A DNA stretch of 64,000 nt from Diadophis punctatus similis (lineage: Eukaryota; Chordata; Lepidosauria; Squamata; Dipsadidae), in the NCBI GenBank assembly GCA_023053685.1, contig JALIGW010000213.1, forward strand, positions 62,001-126,000, written 5' to 3'. Both the position numbers and the translations under genes were made by a program. Positions 11,700-25,000 of this stretch are shown here, piece after piece (position 1 is the stretch's first letter; each line of letters opens with the position of its first letter). Under the pieces are notes generated by a model. It had not been told where the DNA came from and ran no database searches. It worked only from the letters and a program-made list of their open reading frames with translations.

Positions 11700-13672
11700 T
11701 GGGGAACAGGAATATGTGTTTCATTTTCATTTCTGAGGTGTTTGTCAAAAGTGATGTTTTTGGGCTGTATTGAGTCCTAAGGCGAATGCTGTGTTAGACC
11801 TTGGGCTAGCTCTTCAGGGAAAGGTCAGAATCAAAAATCAAGCGAGAATTCGGCTTTCCAGCCTGTGGGGAACAGGAATATGTGTTTCATTTTCATTTCT
11901 GAGGTGTTTGTCAAAAGTGATGTTTTTGGGCTGAATTAAGAAATAAGGCGAATGCTGTGTTAGACCTTGAGCTAGCTCTTCAGGGTAGGCTTGGAATCGA
12001 AAATCAAGCGAGAATTCAGCTGTCCAGCCCGTGGGGAATAGGGATATGTGTTTCTTTTTCATTTCTGAGGTGTTTGTCAAAAGTGATGTTTTTGGGCTGA
12101 ATTGAATCCTAAGGCGAATGCTGTGTTAGACTTTGGGCTAGCTCTTCAGGAAAAGGTCGGAATCAAAAATCAAGCGAGAATTTGGCTTTCCAGCCTGTGG
12201 GGAACAGGAATATGTGTTTCATTTTCATTTCTGAGGTGTTTGTCAAAAGTCATGTTTTTTGGCTGTATTGAGTCCTAAGGCGAATGCAGTGTTAGACTTT
12301 GGGCTAGCTCTTCAGGGTAGGCTCAGAATCGAAAATCAAGCGAGAATTCGGCTGTCCATCCCGTGGGGAACAGGAATATGTGTTTCATTTTCATTTCTGA
12401 GGTGTTTGTCAAAAGTGATGTTTTTGGGCTGAATTAAGAAATAAGGCGAATGCTGTGTTATACCTTGAGCTAGCTCTTCAGGGTAGGCTCGGAATAGAAA
12501 ATCAAGCGAGAATTCGGCTTTCCAGCCTGTGGGGAACAGGAATATGTGTTTCTTTTTGATTTCTGAGGTGTTTGTCAAAAGTGATGTTTTTGGCTGTATT
12601 GAGTCCTAAGGCGAATGCTGTGTTAGACCTTGGGCTAGCTCTTCAGGGAAAGGTCGGAATCAAAAATCAAGCGAGAATTCGGCTTTCCAGCCTGTGGGGA
12701 ACAGGAATATGTGTTTCATTTTCATTTCTGAGGTGTTTGTCAAAAGTCATATTTTTGGCTGTATTGAGTCCTAAGGCGAATGCTGTGTTAGACTTTGGGC
12801 TAGCTCTTCAGGGTAGGCTCGTAATCGAAAATCAAGCGAGAATTTAGCTTTCCAGCCCGTGGGAAACAGGAATATGTGTTTCTTTTTCATTTCTGAGGTG
12901 TTTGTCAAAAGTGATGTTTTTGGGCTGAATTTAGAAATAAGGCGAATGCTGTGTTAGACCTTGGGCTAGCTCTTCAGGAAAAGGTCGGAATCAAAAATCA
13001 AGCGAGAATTCGGCTTTCCAGCCTGTGGGGAACAGGAATATGTGTTTCATTTTCATTTCTGAGGTGTTTGTCAAAAGTCATGTTTTTTGGCTGTATTGAA
13101 TCCTAAGGCGAATGCAGTGTTAGACTTTGGGCTAGCTCTTCAGGGTAGGCTCAGAATCGAAAATCAAGCGAGAATTCGGCTTTCCAGCCCGTGGGGAACA
13201 GGAATATGTGTTTCATTTTCATTTCTGAGGTGTTTGTCAAAAGTGATGTTTTTGGGCTGAATTGAGAAATAAGGCGAATGCTGTGTTAGACCTTGAGCTA
13301 GCTCTTCAGGGTAGGCTCGGAATCGAAAATCAAGCGGGAATTCGGCTTTCCAGCCTGTGGGGAACAGGAATATGTGTTTCTTTTTCATTTCTGAGGTGTT
13401 TGTCAAAAGTGATGTTTTTGGCTGTATTGAGTCCTATGGCGAATGCTGTGTTAGACCTTGGGCTAGCTCTTCAGGGAAAGGTCGGAATCAAAAATCAAGC
13501 AAGAATTTGGCTTTCCAGCCTGTGGGGAACAGGAATATGTGTTTCTTTTTCATTTCTGAGGTGTTTGTCAAAAGTGATGTTTTTGGGCTGAATTGAGAAA
13601 TAAGGGGAATGCTGTGTTAGACCGTGAGCTAGCTCTTCAGGGTAGGCTCGGAATCGAAAATCAAGCGAGAAT
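11700..13672. repeat. Dispersed higher-order block, first of four occurrences
   Basis: About twelve monomers between the two 4.46-kb copies. The same series appears at offset 13767 bp (25467-27439), again through the 6629-bp duplication (from 32335 to about 34068), and at offset 29347 bp (to about 43019). The markers are 'gcgggaattc', 'gtcctatggcg' (the t creates an extra ATG), 'gtaatcgaaaatc' in the first three, and 'tttgatttctgagg'. This occurrence has private changes such as 'gtccatcccg' and 'gaattaagaaataaggcg' near 12430. Confidence 0.8.
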
Positions 13673-16600
13673 TTGGCTTTCCAGCCCATGGGGAACAGGA
13701 ATATGTGTTTCATTTTCATTTCTGAGGTGTTTGTCAAAAGTCATGTTTTTTGGCTGTATTGAATCCTAAGGCGAATGCAGTGTTAGACTTTGGGCTAGCT
13801 CTTCAGGGTAGGCTCAGAATCGAAAATCAAGCGAGAATTCGGCTTTCCAGCCTGTGGGGAACAGGAATCTGTGTTTCATTTTCATTTCTGAGGTGTTTGT
13901 CAAAAGTCATGTTTTTTGGCTGTATTGAGTCCTAAGGCGAATGCAGTGTTAGACTTTGGGCTAGCTCTTCAGGGTAGGCTCGGAATCGAAAATCAAGCAA
14001 GAATTCGGTTTTCCAGCCCGTGGGGAACAGGAATATGTGTTTCATTTTCATTTCTGAGGTGTTTGTCAAAAGTCATGTTTTTTGGCTGTATTGAGTCCTA
14101 AGGCGAATGCTGTGTTAGACCTTGGGCTAGCTCTTCAGGGAAAGGTCGGAATCAAAAATCAAGCGAGAATTCGGCTTTCCAGCCTGTGGGGAACAGGAAT
14201 ATGTGTTTCTTTTTCATTTCTGAGGTGTTTGTCAAAAGTGATGTTTTTGGGCTGAATTGAGAAATAAGGGGAATGCTGTGTTAGACCGTGAGCTAGCTCT
14301 TCAGGGTAGGCTCGGAATCGAAAATCAAGCGAGAATTCGGCTTTCCAGCCTGTGGGGAACAGGAATATGTGTTTCATTTTCATTTCTGAGGTGTTTGTCA
14401 AAAGTCATGTTTTTTGGCTGTATTGAGTCCTAAGGCGAATGCAGTGTTAGACTTTGGGCTAGCTCTTCAGGGTAGGCTCAGAATCGAAAATCAAGCGAGA
14501 ATTCGGCTGTCCAGCCCGTGGGGAACAGGAATATGTGTTTCATTTTCATTTCTGAGGTGTTTGTCAAAAGTGATGTTTTTGGGCTGAATTGAGAAATAAG
14601 GCGAATGCTGTGTTATACCTTGAGCTAGCTCTTCAGGGTAGGCTCGGAATAGAAAATCAAGCGAGAATTCGGCTTTCCAGCCTGTGAGGAACAGGAATAT
14701 GTGTTTCTTTTTCATTTCTGAGGTGTTTGTCAAAAGTGATGTTTTTGGCTGTATTGAGTCCTAAGGCGAATGCTGTGTTAGACCTTGTGCTAGCTCTTCA
14801 GGGAAAGGTCGGAATCAAAAATCAAGCGAGAATTCGGCTTTCCAGCCTGTGGGGAACAGGAATATGTGTTTCATTTTCATTTCTGAGGTGTTTGTCAAAA
14901 GTCATATTTTTGGCTGTATTGAGTCCTAAGGCGAATGCTGTGTTAGACTTTGGGCTAGCTCTTCAGGGTAGGCTCGGAATCGAAAATCAAGCGAGAATTT
15001 AGCTTTCCAGCCCGTGGGGAACAGGAATATGTGTTTCTTTTTCATTTCTGAGGTGTTTGTCAAAAGTGATGTTTTTGGGCTGAATTTAGAAATAAGGCGA
15101 ATGCTGTGTTAGACCTTGGGCTAGCTCTTCAGGAAAGGGTCGGAATCAAAAATCAAGCGAGAATTCGGCTTTCCAGCCTGTGGGGAACAGGAATATGTGT
15201 TTCATTTTCATTTCTGAGGTGTTTGTCAAAAGTCATGTTTTTTGGCTGTATTGAATCCTAAGGCGAATGCAGTGTTAGACTTTGGGCTAGCTCTTCAGGG
15301 TAGGCTCAGAATCGAAAATCAAGCGAGAATTCAGCTTTCCAGCCCGTGGGGAACAGGAATATGTGTTTCATTTTCATTTCTGAGGTGTTTGTCAAAAGTG
15401 ATGTTTTTGGGCTGAATTGAGAAATAAGGCGAATGCTGTGTTAGACCTTGGGCTAGCTCTTCAGGGAAAGGTCGGAATCAAAAATCAAGCAAGAATTTGG
15501 CTTTCCAGCCTGTGGGGAACAGGAATATGTGTTTCTTTTTCATTTCTGAGGTGTTTGTCAAAAGTGATGTTTTTGGGCTGAATTGAGAAATAAGGCGAAT
15601 GCTGTGTTAGACCGTGAGCTAGCTCTTCAGGGTAGGCTCGGAATCGAAAATCAAGCGAGAATTTGGCTTTCCAGCCTGTGGGGAACAGGAATATGTGTTT
15701 CATTTTCATTTCTGAGGTGTTTGTCAAAAGTCATGTTTTTTGGCTGTATTGAGTCCTAAGGCAAATGCAGTGTTAGACTTTGGGCTAGCTCTTCAGGGTA
15801 GGCTCGGAATCGAAAATCAAGCGAGAATTCGGCTTTCCAGCCCATGGGGAACAGGAATATGTGGTTCATTTTCATTTCTGAGGTGTTTGTCAAAAGTGAT
15901 GTTTTTGGGCTGTATTGAGTCCTAAGGCGAATGCTGTGTTAGACCTTGGGCTAGCTCTTCAGGGAAAGGTCAGAATCAAAAATCAAGCGAGAATTCGGCT
16001 TTCCAGCCTGTGGGGAACAGGAATATGTGTTTCATTTTCATTTCTGAGGTGTTTGTCAAAAGTGATGTTTTTGGGCTGAATTAAGAAATAAGGCGAATGC
16101 TGTGTTAGACGTTGAGCTAGCTCTTCAGGGTAGGCTTGGAATCGAAAATCAAGCGAGAATTCAGCTGTCCAGCCCGTGGGGAATAGGGATATGTGTTTCT
16201 TTTTCATTTCTGAGGTTTTTGTCAAAAGTGATGTTTTTGGGCTGAATTGAATCCTAAGGCGAATGCTGTGTTAGACTTTGGGCTAGCTCTTCAGGAAAAG
16301 GTCGGAATCAAAAATCAAGCGAGAATTCGGCTTTCCAGCCTGTGGGGAACAGGAATATGTGTTTCATTTTCATTTCTGAGGTGTTTGTCAAAAGTCATGT
16401 TTTTTGGCTGTATTGAGTCCTAAGGCGAATGCAGTGTTAGACTTTGGGCTAGCTCTTCAGGGTAGGCTCGGAATCGAAAATCAAGCGAGAATTTGGCTTT
16501 CCAGCCCATGGGGAACAGGAATATGTGTTTCATTTTCATTTCTGAGGTGTTTGTCAAAAGTCATGTTTTTTGGCTGTATTGAATCCTAAGGCGAATGCAG

Positions 16601-18090
16601 TGTTAGACTTTGGGCTAGCTCTTCAGGGTAGGCTCAGAATCGAAAATCAAGCGAGAATTTGGCTTTCCAGCCTGTGGGGAACAGGAATATGTGTTTCATT
16701 TTCATTTCTGAGGTGTTTGTCAAAAGTGATGTTTTTGGGCTGAATTGAGAAATAAGGCAAATGCTGTGTTAGACCGTGAGCTAGCTCTTCAGGAAAAGGT
16801 CGGAATCAAAAATCAAGCGAGAATTCGGCTTTCCAGCCTGTGGGGAACAGAAATATGTGTTTCATTTTCATTTCTGAGGTGTTTGTCAAAAGTCATGTTT
16901 TTTGGCTGTATTGAGTCCTAAGGCGAATGCAGTGTTAGACTTTGGGCTAGCTCTTCAGGGTAGGCTCAGAATCGAAAATCAAGCGAGAATTCGGCTGTCC
17001 AGCCCGTGGGGAACAGGAATATGTGTTTCATTTTCATTTCTGAGGTGTTTGTCAAAAGTGATGTTTTTGGGCTGAATTGAGAAATAAGGCGAATGCTGTG
17101 TTATACCTTGAGCTAGCTCTTCAGGGTAGGCTCGGAATAGAAAATCAAGCGAGAATTCGGCTTTCCAGCCTGTGGGGAACAGGAATATGTGTTTCTTTTT
17201 CATTTCTGAGGTGTTTGTCAAAAGTGATGTTTTTGGCTGTATTGAGTCCTAAGGCGAATGCTGTGTTAGACCTTGGGCTAGCTCTTCAGGGAAAGGTCGG
17301 AATCAAAAATCAAGCGAGAATTCGGCTTTCCAGCCTGTGGGGAACAGGAATATGTGTTTCATTTTCATTTCTGAGGTGTTTGTCAAAAGTCATATTTTTG
17401 GCTGTATTGAGTCCTAAGGCGAATGCTGTGTTAGACTTTGGGCTAGCTCTTCAGGGTAGGCTCGGAATCGAAAATCAAGCGAGAATTTAGCTTTCCAGCC
17501 TGTGGGGAACAGGAATATGTGTTTCTTTTTCATTTCTGAGGTGTTTGTCAAAAGTGATGTTTTTGGGCTGAATTTAGAAATAAGGCGAATGCTGTGTTAG
17601 ACCTTGGGCTAGCTCTTCAGGAAAACGTCGGAATCAAAAATCAAGCGAGAATTCGGCTTTCCAGCCTGTGGGGAACAGGAATATGTGTTTCATTTTCATT
17701 TCTGAGGTGTTTGTCAAAAGTCATGTTTTTTGGCTGTATTGAATCCTAAGGCGAATGCAGTGTTAGACTTTGGGCTAGCTCTTCAGGGTAGGCACAGAAT
17801 CGAAAATCAAGCGAGAATTTGGCTTTCCAGCCCGTGGGGAACAGGAATATGTGTTTCTTTTTCATTTCTGAGGTGTTTGTCAAAAGTGATGTTTTTGGGC
17901 TGAATTGAGAAATAAGGCGAATGCTGTGTTAGACCGTGAGCTAGCTCTTCAGGGTAGGCTCGGAATCGAAAATCAAGCGAGAATTCGGCTTTCCAGCCTG
18001 TGGGGAACAGGAATCTGTGTTTCATTTTCATTTCTGAGGTGTTTGTCAAAAGTCATGTTTTTTGGCTGTATTGAGTCCTAAGGCGAATGC
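13630..18090. repeat. 4.46-kb higher-order block, copy 2 (offset 6964-6965 bp)
   Basis: Copy of 6666-11125. Its right part is itself the template for the adjacent 3152-bp tandem duplication, so the duplication events are nested and this one is probably older than the 3152-bp event. Confidence 0.85.
14907..18058. repeat. 3152-bp tandem duplication, copy a (19 monomers)
   Basis: First copy of a back-to-back duplication. Before about 14907 the sequence reads 'gtcatatttttggc' while the second copy is preceded by 'gtcatgttttttggc'; after that the two run together. Only isolated differences were seen, for example cctgtgg near 16671 against cccgtgg near 19823. Confidence 0.85.
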
Positions 18091-21000
18091 TGTGTTAGAC
18101 TTTGGGCTAGCTCTTCAGGGTAGGCTCGGAATCGAAAATCAAGCGAGAATTTAGCTTTCCAGCCCGTGGGGAACAGGAATATGTGTTTCTTTTTCATTTC
18201 TGAGGTGTTTGTCAAAAGTGATGTTTTTGGGCTGAATTTAGAAATAAGGCGAATGCTGTGTTAGACCTTGGGCTAGCTCTTCAGGAAAGGGTCGGAATCA
18301 AAAATCAAGCGAGAATTCGGCTTTCCAGCCTGTGGGGAACAGGAATATGTGTTTCATTTTCATTTCTGAGGTGTTTGTCAAAAGTCATGTTTTTTGGCTG
18401 TATTGAATCCTAAGGCGAATGCAGTGTTAGACTTTGGGCTAGCTCTTCAGGGTAGGCTCAGAATCGAAAATCAAGCGAGAATTCAGCTTTCCAGCCCGTG
18501 GGGAACAGGAATATGTGTTTCATTTTCATTTCTGAGGTGTTTGTCAAAAGTGATGTTTTTGGGCTGAATTGAGAAATAAGGCGAATGCTGTGTTAGACCT
18601 TGGGCTAGCTCTTCAGGGAAAGGTCGGAATCAAAAATCAAGCAAGAATTTGGCTTTCCAGCCTGTGGGGAACAGGAATATGTGTTTCTTTTTCATTTCTG
18701 AGGTGTTTGTCAAAAGTGATGTTTTTGGGCTGAATTGAGAAATAAGGCGAATGCTGTGTTAGACCGTGAGCTAGCTCTTCAGGGTAGGCTCGGAATCGAA
18801 AATCAAGCGAGAATTTGGCTTTCCAGCCTGTGGGGAACAGGAATATGTGTTTCATTTTCATTTCTGAGGTGTTTGTCAAAAGTCATGTTTTTTGGCTGTA
18901 TTGAGTCCTAAGGCAAATGCAGTGTTAGACTTTGGGCTAGCTCTTCAGGGTAGGCTCGGAATCGAAAATCAAGCGAGAATTCGGCTTTCCAGCCCATGGG
19001 GAACAGGAATATGTGGTTCATTTTCATTTCTGAGGTGTTTGTCAAAAGTGATGTTTTTGGGCTGTATTGAGTCCTAAGGCGAATGCTGTGTTAGACCTTG
19101 GGCTAGCTCTTCAGGGAAAGGTCAGAATCAAAAATCAAGCGAGAATTCGGCTTTCCAGCCTGTGGGGAACAGGAATATGTGTTTCATTTTCATTTCTGAG
19201 GTGTTTGTCAAAAGTGATGTTTTTGGGCTGAATTAAGAAATAAGGCGAATGCTGTGTTAGACGTTGAGCTAGCTCTTCAGGGTAGGCTTGGAATCGAAAA
19301 TCAAGCGAGAATTCAGCTGTCCAGCCCGTGGGGAATAGGGATATGTGTTTCTTTTTCATTTCTGAGGTTTTTGTCAAAAGTGATGTTTTTGGGCTGAATT
19401 GAATCCTAAGGCGAATGCTGTGTTAGACTTTGGGCTAGCTCTTCAGGAAAAGGTCGGAATCAAAAATCAAGCGAGAATTCGGCTTTCCAGCCTGTGGGGA
19501 ACAGGAATATGTGTTTCATTTTCATTTCTGAGGTGTTTGTCAAAAGTCATGTTTTTTGGCTGTATTGAGTCCTAAGGCGAATGCAGTGTTAGACTTTGGG
19601 CTAGCTCTTCAGGGTAGGCTCGGAATCGAAAATCAAGCGAGAATTTGGCTTTCCAGCCCATGGGGAACAGGAATATGTGTTTCATTTTCATTTCTGAGGT
19701 GTTTGTCAAAAGTCATGTTTTTTGGCTGTATTGAATCCTAAGGCGAATGCAGTGTTAGACTTTGGGCTAGCTCTTCAGGGTAGGCTCAGAATCGAAAATC
19801 AAGCGAGAATTTGGCTTTCCAGCCCGTGGGGAACAGGAATATGTGTTTCATTTTCATTTCTGAGGTGTTTGTCAAAAGTGATGTTTTTGGGCTGAATTGA
19901 GAAATAAGGCAAATGCTGTGTTAGACCGTGAGCTAGCTCTTCAGGAAAAGGTCGGAATCAAAAATCAAGCGAGAATTCGGCTTTCCAGCCTGTGGGGAAC
20001 AGAAATATGTGTTTCATTTTCATTTCTGAGGTGTTTGTCAAAAGTCATGTTTTTTGGCTGTATTGAGTCCTAAGGCGAATGCAGTGTTAGACTTTGGGCT
20101 AGCTCTTCAGGGTAGGCTCAGAATCGAAAATCAAGCGAGAATTCGGCTGTCCAGCCCGTGGGGAACAGGAATATGTGTTTCATTTTCATTTCTGAGGTGT
20201 TTGTCAAAAGTGATGTTTTTGGGCTGAATTGAGAAATAAGGCGAATGCTGTGTTATACCTTGAGCTAGCTCTTCAGGGTAGGCTCGGAATAGAAAATCAA
20301 GCGAGAATTCGGCTTTCCAGCCTGTGGGGAACAGGAATATGTGTTTCTTTTTCATTTCTGAGGTGTTTGTCAAAAGTGATGTTTTTGGCTGTATTGAGTC
20401 CTAAGGCGAATGCTGTGTTAGACCTTGGGCTAGCTCTTCAGGGAAAGGTCGGAATCAAAAATCAAGCGAGAATTCGGCTTTCCAGCCTGTGGGGAACAGG
20501 AATATGTGTTTCATTTTCATTTCTGAGGTGTTTGTCAAAAGTCATATTTTTGGCTGTATTGAGTCCTAAGGCGAATGCTGTGTTAGACTTTGGGCTAGCT
20601 CTTCAGGGTAGGCTCGGAATCGAAAATCAAGCGAGAATTTAGCTTTCCAGCCTGTGGGGAACAGGAATATGTGTTTCTTTTTCATTTCTGAGGTGTTTGT
20701 CAAAAGTGATGTTTTTGGGCTGAATTTAGAAATAAGGCGAATGCTGTGTTAGACCTTGGGCTAGCTCTTCAGGAAAACGTCGGAATCAAAAATCAAGCGA
20801 GAATTCGGCTTTCCAGCCTGTGGGGAACAGGAATATGTGTTTCATTTTCATTTCTGAGGTGTTTGTCAAAAGTCATGTTTTTTGGCTGTATTGAATCCTA
20901 AGGCGAATGCAGTGTTAGACTTTGGGCTAGCTCTTCAGGGTAGGCACAGAATCGAAAATCAAGCGAGAATTTGGCTTTCCAGCCCGTGGGGAACAGGAAT

Positions 21001-22006
21001 ATGTGTTTCTTTTTCATTTCTGAGGTGTTTGTCAAAAGTGATGTTTTTGGGCTGAATTGAGAAATAAGGCGAATGCTGTGTTAGACCGTGAGCTAGCTCT
21101 TCAGGGTAGGCTCGGAATCGAAAATCAAGCGAGAATTCGGCTTTCCAGCCTGTGGGGAACAGGAATCTGTGTTTCATTTTCATTTCTGAGGTGTTTGTCA
21201 AAAGTCATGTTTTTTGGCTGTATTGAGTCCTAAGGCGAATGCAGTGTTAGACTTTGGGCTAGCTCTTCAGGGTAGGCTCGGAATCGAAAATCAAGCAAGA
21301 ATTCGGTTTTCCAGCCCGTGGGGAACAGGAATATGTGTTTCATTTTCATTTCTGAGGTGTTTGTCAAAAGTGATGTTTTTGGGCTGTATTGAGTCCTAAG
21401 GCGAATGCTGTGTTAGACCTTGGGCTAGCTCTTCAGGGAAAGGTCAGAATCAAAAATCAAGCGAGAATTCGGCTTTCCAGCCTGTGGGGAACAGGAATAT
21501 GTGTTTCATTTTCATTTCTGAGGTGTTTGTCAAAAGTGATGTTTTTGGGCTGAATTAAGAAATAAGGCGAATGCTGTGTTAGACCTTGAGCTAGCTCTTC
21601 AGGGTAGGCTTGGAATCGAAAATCAAGCGAGAATTCAGCTGTCCAGCCCGTGGGGAATAGGGATATGTGTTTCTTTTTCATTTCTGAGGTGTTTGTCAAA
21701 AGTGATGTTTTTGGGCTGAATTGAATCCTAAGGCGAATGCTGTGTTAGACTTTGGGCTAGCTCTTCAGGAAAAGGTCGGAATCAAAAATCAAGCGAGAAT
21801 TTGGCTTTCCAGCCTGTGGGGAACAGGAATATGTGTTTCATTTTCATTTCTGAGGTGTTTGTCAAAAGTCATGTTTTTTGGCTGTATTGAGTCCTAAGGC
21901 GAATGCAGTGTTAGACTTTGGGCTAGCTCTTCAGGGTAGGCTCAGAATCGAAAATCAAGCGAGAATTCGGCTGTCCAGCCCGTGGGGAACAGGAATATGT
22001 GTTTCA
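17859..22006. repeat. 4148-bp tandem duplication, copy a (25 monomers)
   Basis: First copy of a second back-to-back duplication that overlaps the 3152-bp one. Matching with copy b starts just after tcttttt (17858) against tcatttt (22006). Confidence 0.87.
18059..21210. repeat. 3152-bp tandem duplication, copy b (19 monomers)
   Basis: Second copy, joined directly to the first. Matching continues to 21242, where it ends at 'gcagtg' against 'gctgtg' at 18089-18094. The join falls within a monomer and keeps the 166-bp phase. Confidence 0.85.
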
Positions 22007-25000
22007 TTTTCATTTCTGAGGTGTTTGTCAAAAGTGATGTTTTTGGGCTGAATTGAGAAATAAGGCGAATGCTGTGTTAGACCGTGAGCTAGCTCTTCAG
22101 GGTAGGCTCGGAATCGAAAATCAAGCGAGAATTCGGCTTTCCAGCCTGTGGGGAACAGGAATCTGTGTTTCATTTTCATTTCTGAGGTGTTTGTCAAAAG
22201 TCATGTTTTTTGGCTGTATTGAGTCCTAAGGCGAATGCTGTGTTAGACTTTGGGCTAGCTCTTCAGGGTAGGCTCGGAATCGAAAATCAAGCGAGAATTT
22301 AGCTTTCCAGCCCGTGGGGAACAGGAATATGTGTTTCTTTTTCATTTCTGAGGTGTTTGTCAAAAGTGATGTTTTTGGGCTGAATTTAGAAATAAGGCGA
22401 ATGCTGTGTTAGACCTTGGGCTAGCTCTTCAGGAAAGGGTCGGAATCAAAAATCAAGCGAGAATTCGGCTTTCCAGCCTGTGGGGAACAGGAATATGTGT
22501 TTCATTTTCATTTCTGAGGTGTTTGTCAAAAGTCATGTTTTTTGGCTGTATTGAATCCTAAGGCGAATGCAGTGTTAGACTTTGGGCTAGCTCTTCAGGG
22601 TAGGCTCAGAATCGAAAATCAAGCGAGAATTCAGCTTTCCAGCCCGTGGGGAACAGGAATATGTGTTTCATTTTCATTTCTGAGGTGTTTGTCAAAAGTG
22701 ATGTTTTTGGGCTGAATTGAGAAATAAGGCGAATGCTGTGTTAGACCTTGGGCTAGCTCTTCAGGGAAAGGTCGGAATCAAAAATCAAGCAAGAATTTGG
22801 CTTTCCAGCCTGTGGGGAACAGGAATATGTGTTTCTTTTTCATTTCTGAGGTGTTTGTCAAAAGTGATGTTTTTGGGCTGAATTGAGAAATAAGGCGAAT
22901 GCTGTGTTAGACCGTGAGCTAGCTCTTCAGGGTAGGCTCGGAATCGAAAATCAAGCGAGAATTTGGCTTTCCAGCCTGTGGGGAACAGGAATATGTGTTT
23001 CATTTTCATTTCTGAGGTGTTTGTCAAAAGTCATGTTTTTTGGCTGTATTGAGTCCTAAGGCAAATGCAGTGTTAGACTTTGGGCTAGCTCTTCAGGGTA
23101 GGCTCGGAATCGAAAATCAAGCGAGAATTCGGCTTTCCAGCCCATGGGGAACAGGAATATGTGGTTCATTTTCATTTCTGAGGTGTTTGTCAAAAGTGAT
23201 GTTTTTGGGCTGTATTGAGTCCTAAGGCGAATGCTGTGTTAGACCTTGGGCTAGCTCTTCAGGGAAAGGTCAGAATCAAAAATCAAGCGAGAATTCGGCT
23301 TTCCAGCCTGTGGGGAACAGGAATATGTGTTTCATTTTCATTTCTGAGGTGTTTGTCAAAAGTGATGTTTTTGGGCTGAATTAAGAAATAAGGCGAATGC
23401 TGTGTTAGACGTTGAGCTAGCTCTTCAGGGTAGGCTTGGAATCGAAAATCAAGCGAGAATTCAGCTGTCCAGCCCGTGGGGAATAGGGATATGTGTTTCT
23501 TTTTCATTTCTGAGGTTTTTGTCAAAAGTGATGTTTTTGGGCTGAATTGAATCCTAAGGCGAATGCTGTGTTAGACTTTGGGCTAGCTCTTCAGGAAAAG
23601 GTCGGAATCAAAAATCAAGCGAGAATTCGGCTTTCCAGCCTGTGGGGAACAGGAATATGTGTTTCATTTTCATTTCTGAGGTGTTTGTCAAAAGTCATGT
23701 TTTTTGGCTGTATTGAGTCCTAAGGCGAATGCAGTGTTAGACTTTGGGCTAGCTCTTCAGGGTAGGCTCGGAATCGAAAATCAAGCGAGAATTTGGCTTT
23801 CCAGCCCATGGGGAACAGGAATATGTGTTTCATTTTCATTTCTGAGGTGTTTGTCAAAAGTCATGTTTTTTGGCTGTATTGAATCCTAAGGCGAATGCAG
23901 TGTTAGACTTTGGGCTAGCTCTTCAGGGTAGGCTCAGAATCGAAAATCAAGCGAGAATTTGGCTTTCCAGCCCGTGGGGAACAGGAATATGTGTTTCATT
24001 TTCATTTCTGAGGTGTTTGTCAAAAGTGATGTTTTTGGGCTGAATTGAGAAATAAGGCAAATGCTGTGTTAGACCGTGAGCTAGCTCTTCAGGAAAAGGT
24101 CGGAATCAAAAATCAAGCGAGAATTCGGCTTTCCAGCCTGTGGGGAACAGAAATATGTGTTTCATTTTCATTTCTGAGGTGTTTGTCAAAAGTCATGTTT
24201 TTTGGCTGTATTGAGTCCTAAGGCGAATGCAGTGTTAGACTTTGGGCTAGCTCTTCAGGGTAGGCTCAGAATCGAAAATCAAGCGAGAATTCGGCTGTCC
24301 AGCCCGTGGGGAACAGGAATATGTGTTTCATTTTCATTTCTGAGGTGTTTGTCAAAAGTGATGTTTTTGGGCTGAATTGAGAAATAAGGCGAATGCTGTG
24401 TTATACCTTGAGCTAGCTCTTCAGGGTAGGCTCGGAATAGAAAATCAAGCGAGAATTCGGCTTTCCAGCCTGTGGGGAACAGGAATATGTGTTTCTTTTT
24501 CATTTCTGAGGTGTTTGTCAAAAGTGATGTTTTTGGCTGTATTGAGTCCTAAGGCGAATGCTGTGTTAGACCTTGGGCTAGCTCTTCAGGGAAAGGTCGG
24601 AATCAAAAATCAAGCGAGAATTCGGCTTTCCAGCCTGTGGGGAACAGGAATATGTGTTTCATTTTCATTTCTGAGGTGTTTGTCAAAAGTCATATTTTTG
24701 GCTGTATTGAGTCCTAAGGCGAATGCTGTGTTAGACTTTGGGCTAGCTCTTCAGGGTAGGCTCGGAATCGAAAATCAAGCGAGAATTTAGCTTTCCAGCC
24801 TGTGGGGAACAGGAATATGTGTTTCTTTTTCATTTCTGAGGTGTTTGTCAAAAGTGATGTTTTTGGGCTGAATTTAGAAATAAGGCGAATGCTGTGTTAG
24901 ACCTTGGGCTAGCTCTTCAGGAAAACGTCGGAATCAAAAATCAAGCGAGAATTCGGCTTTCCAGCCTGTGGGGAACAGGAATATGTGTTTCATTTTCATT

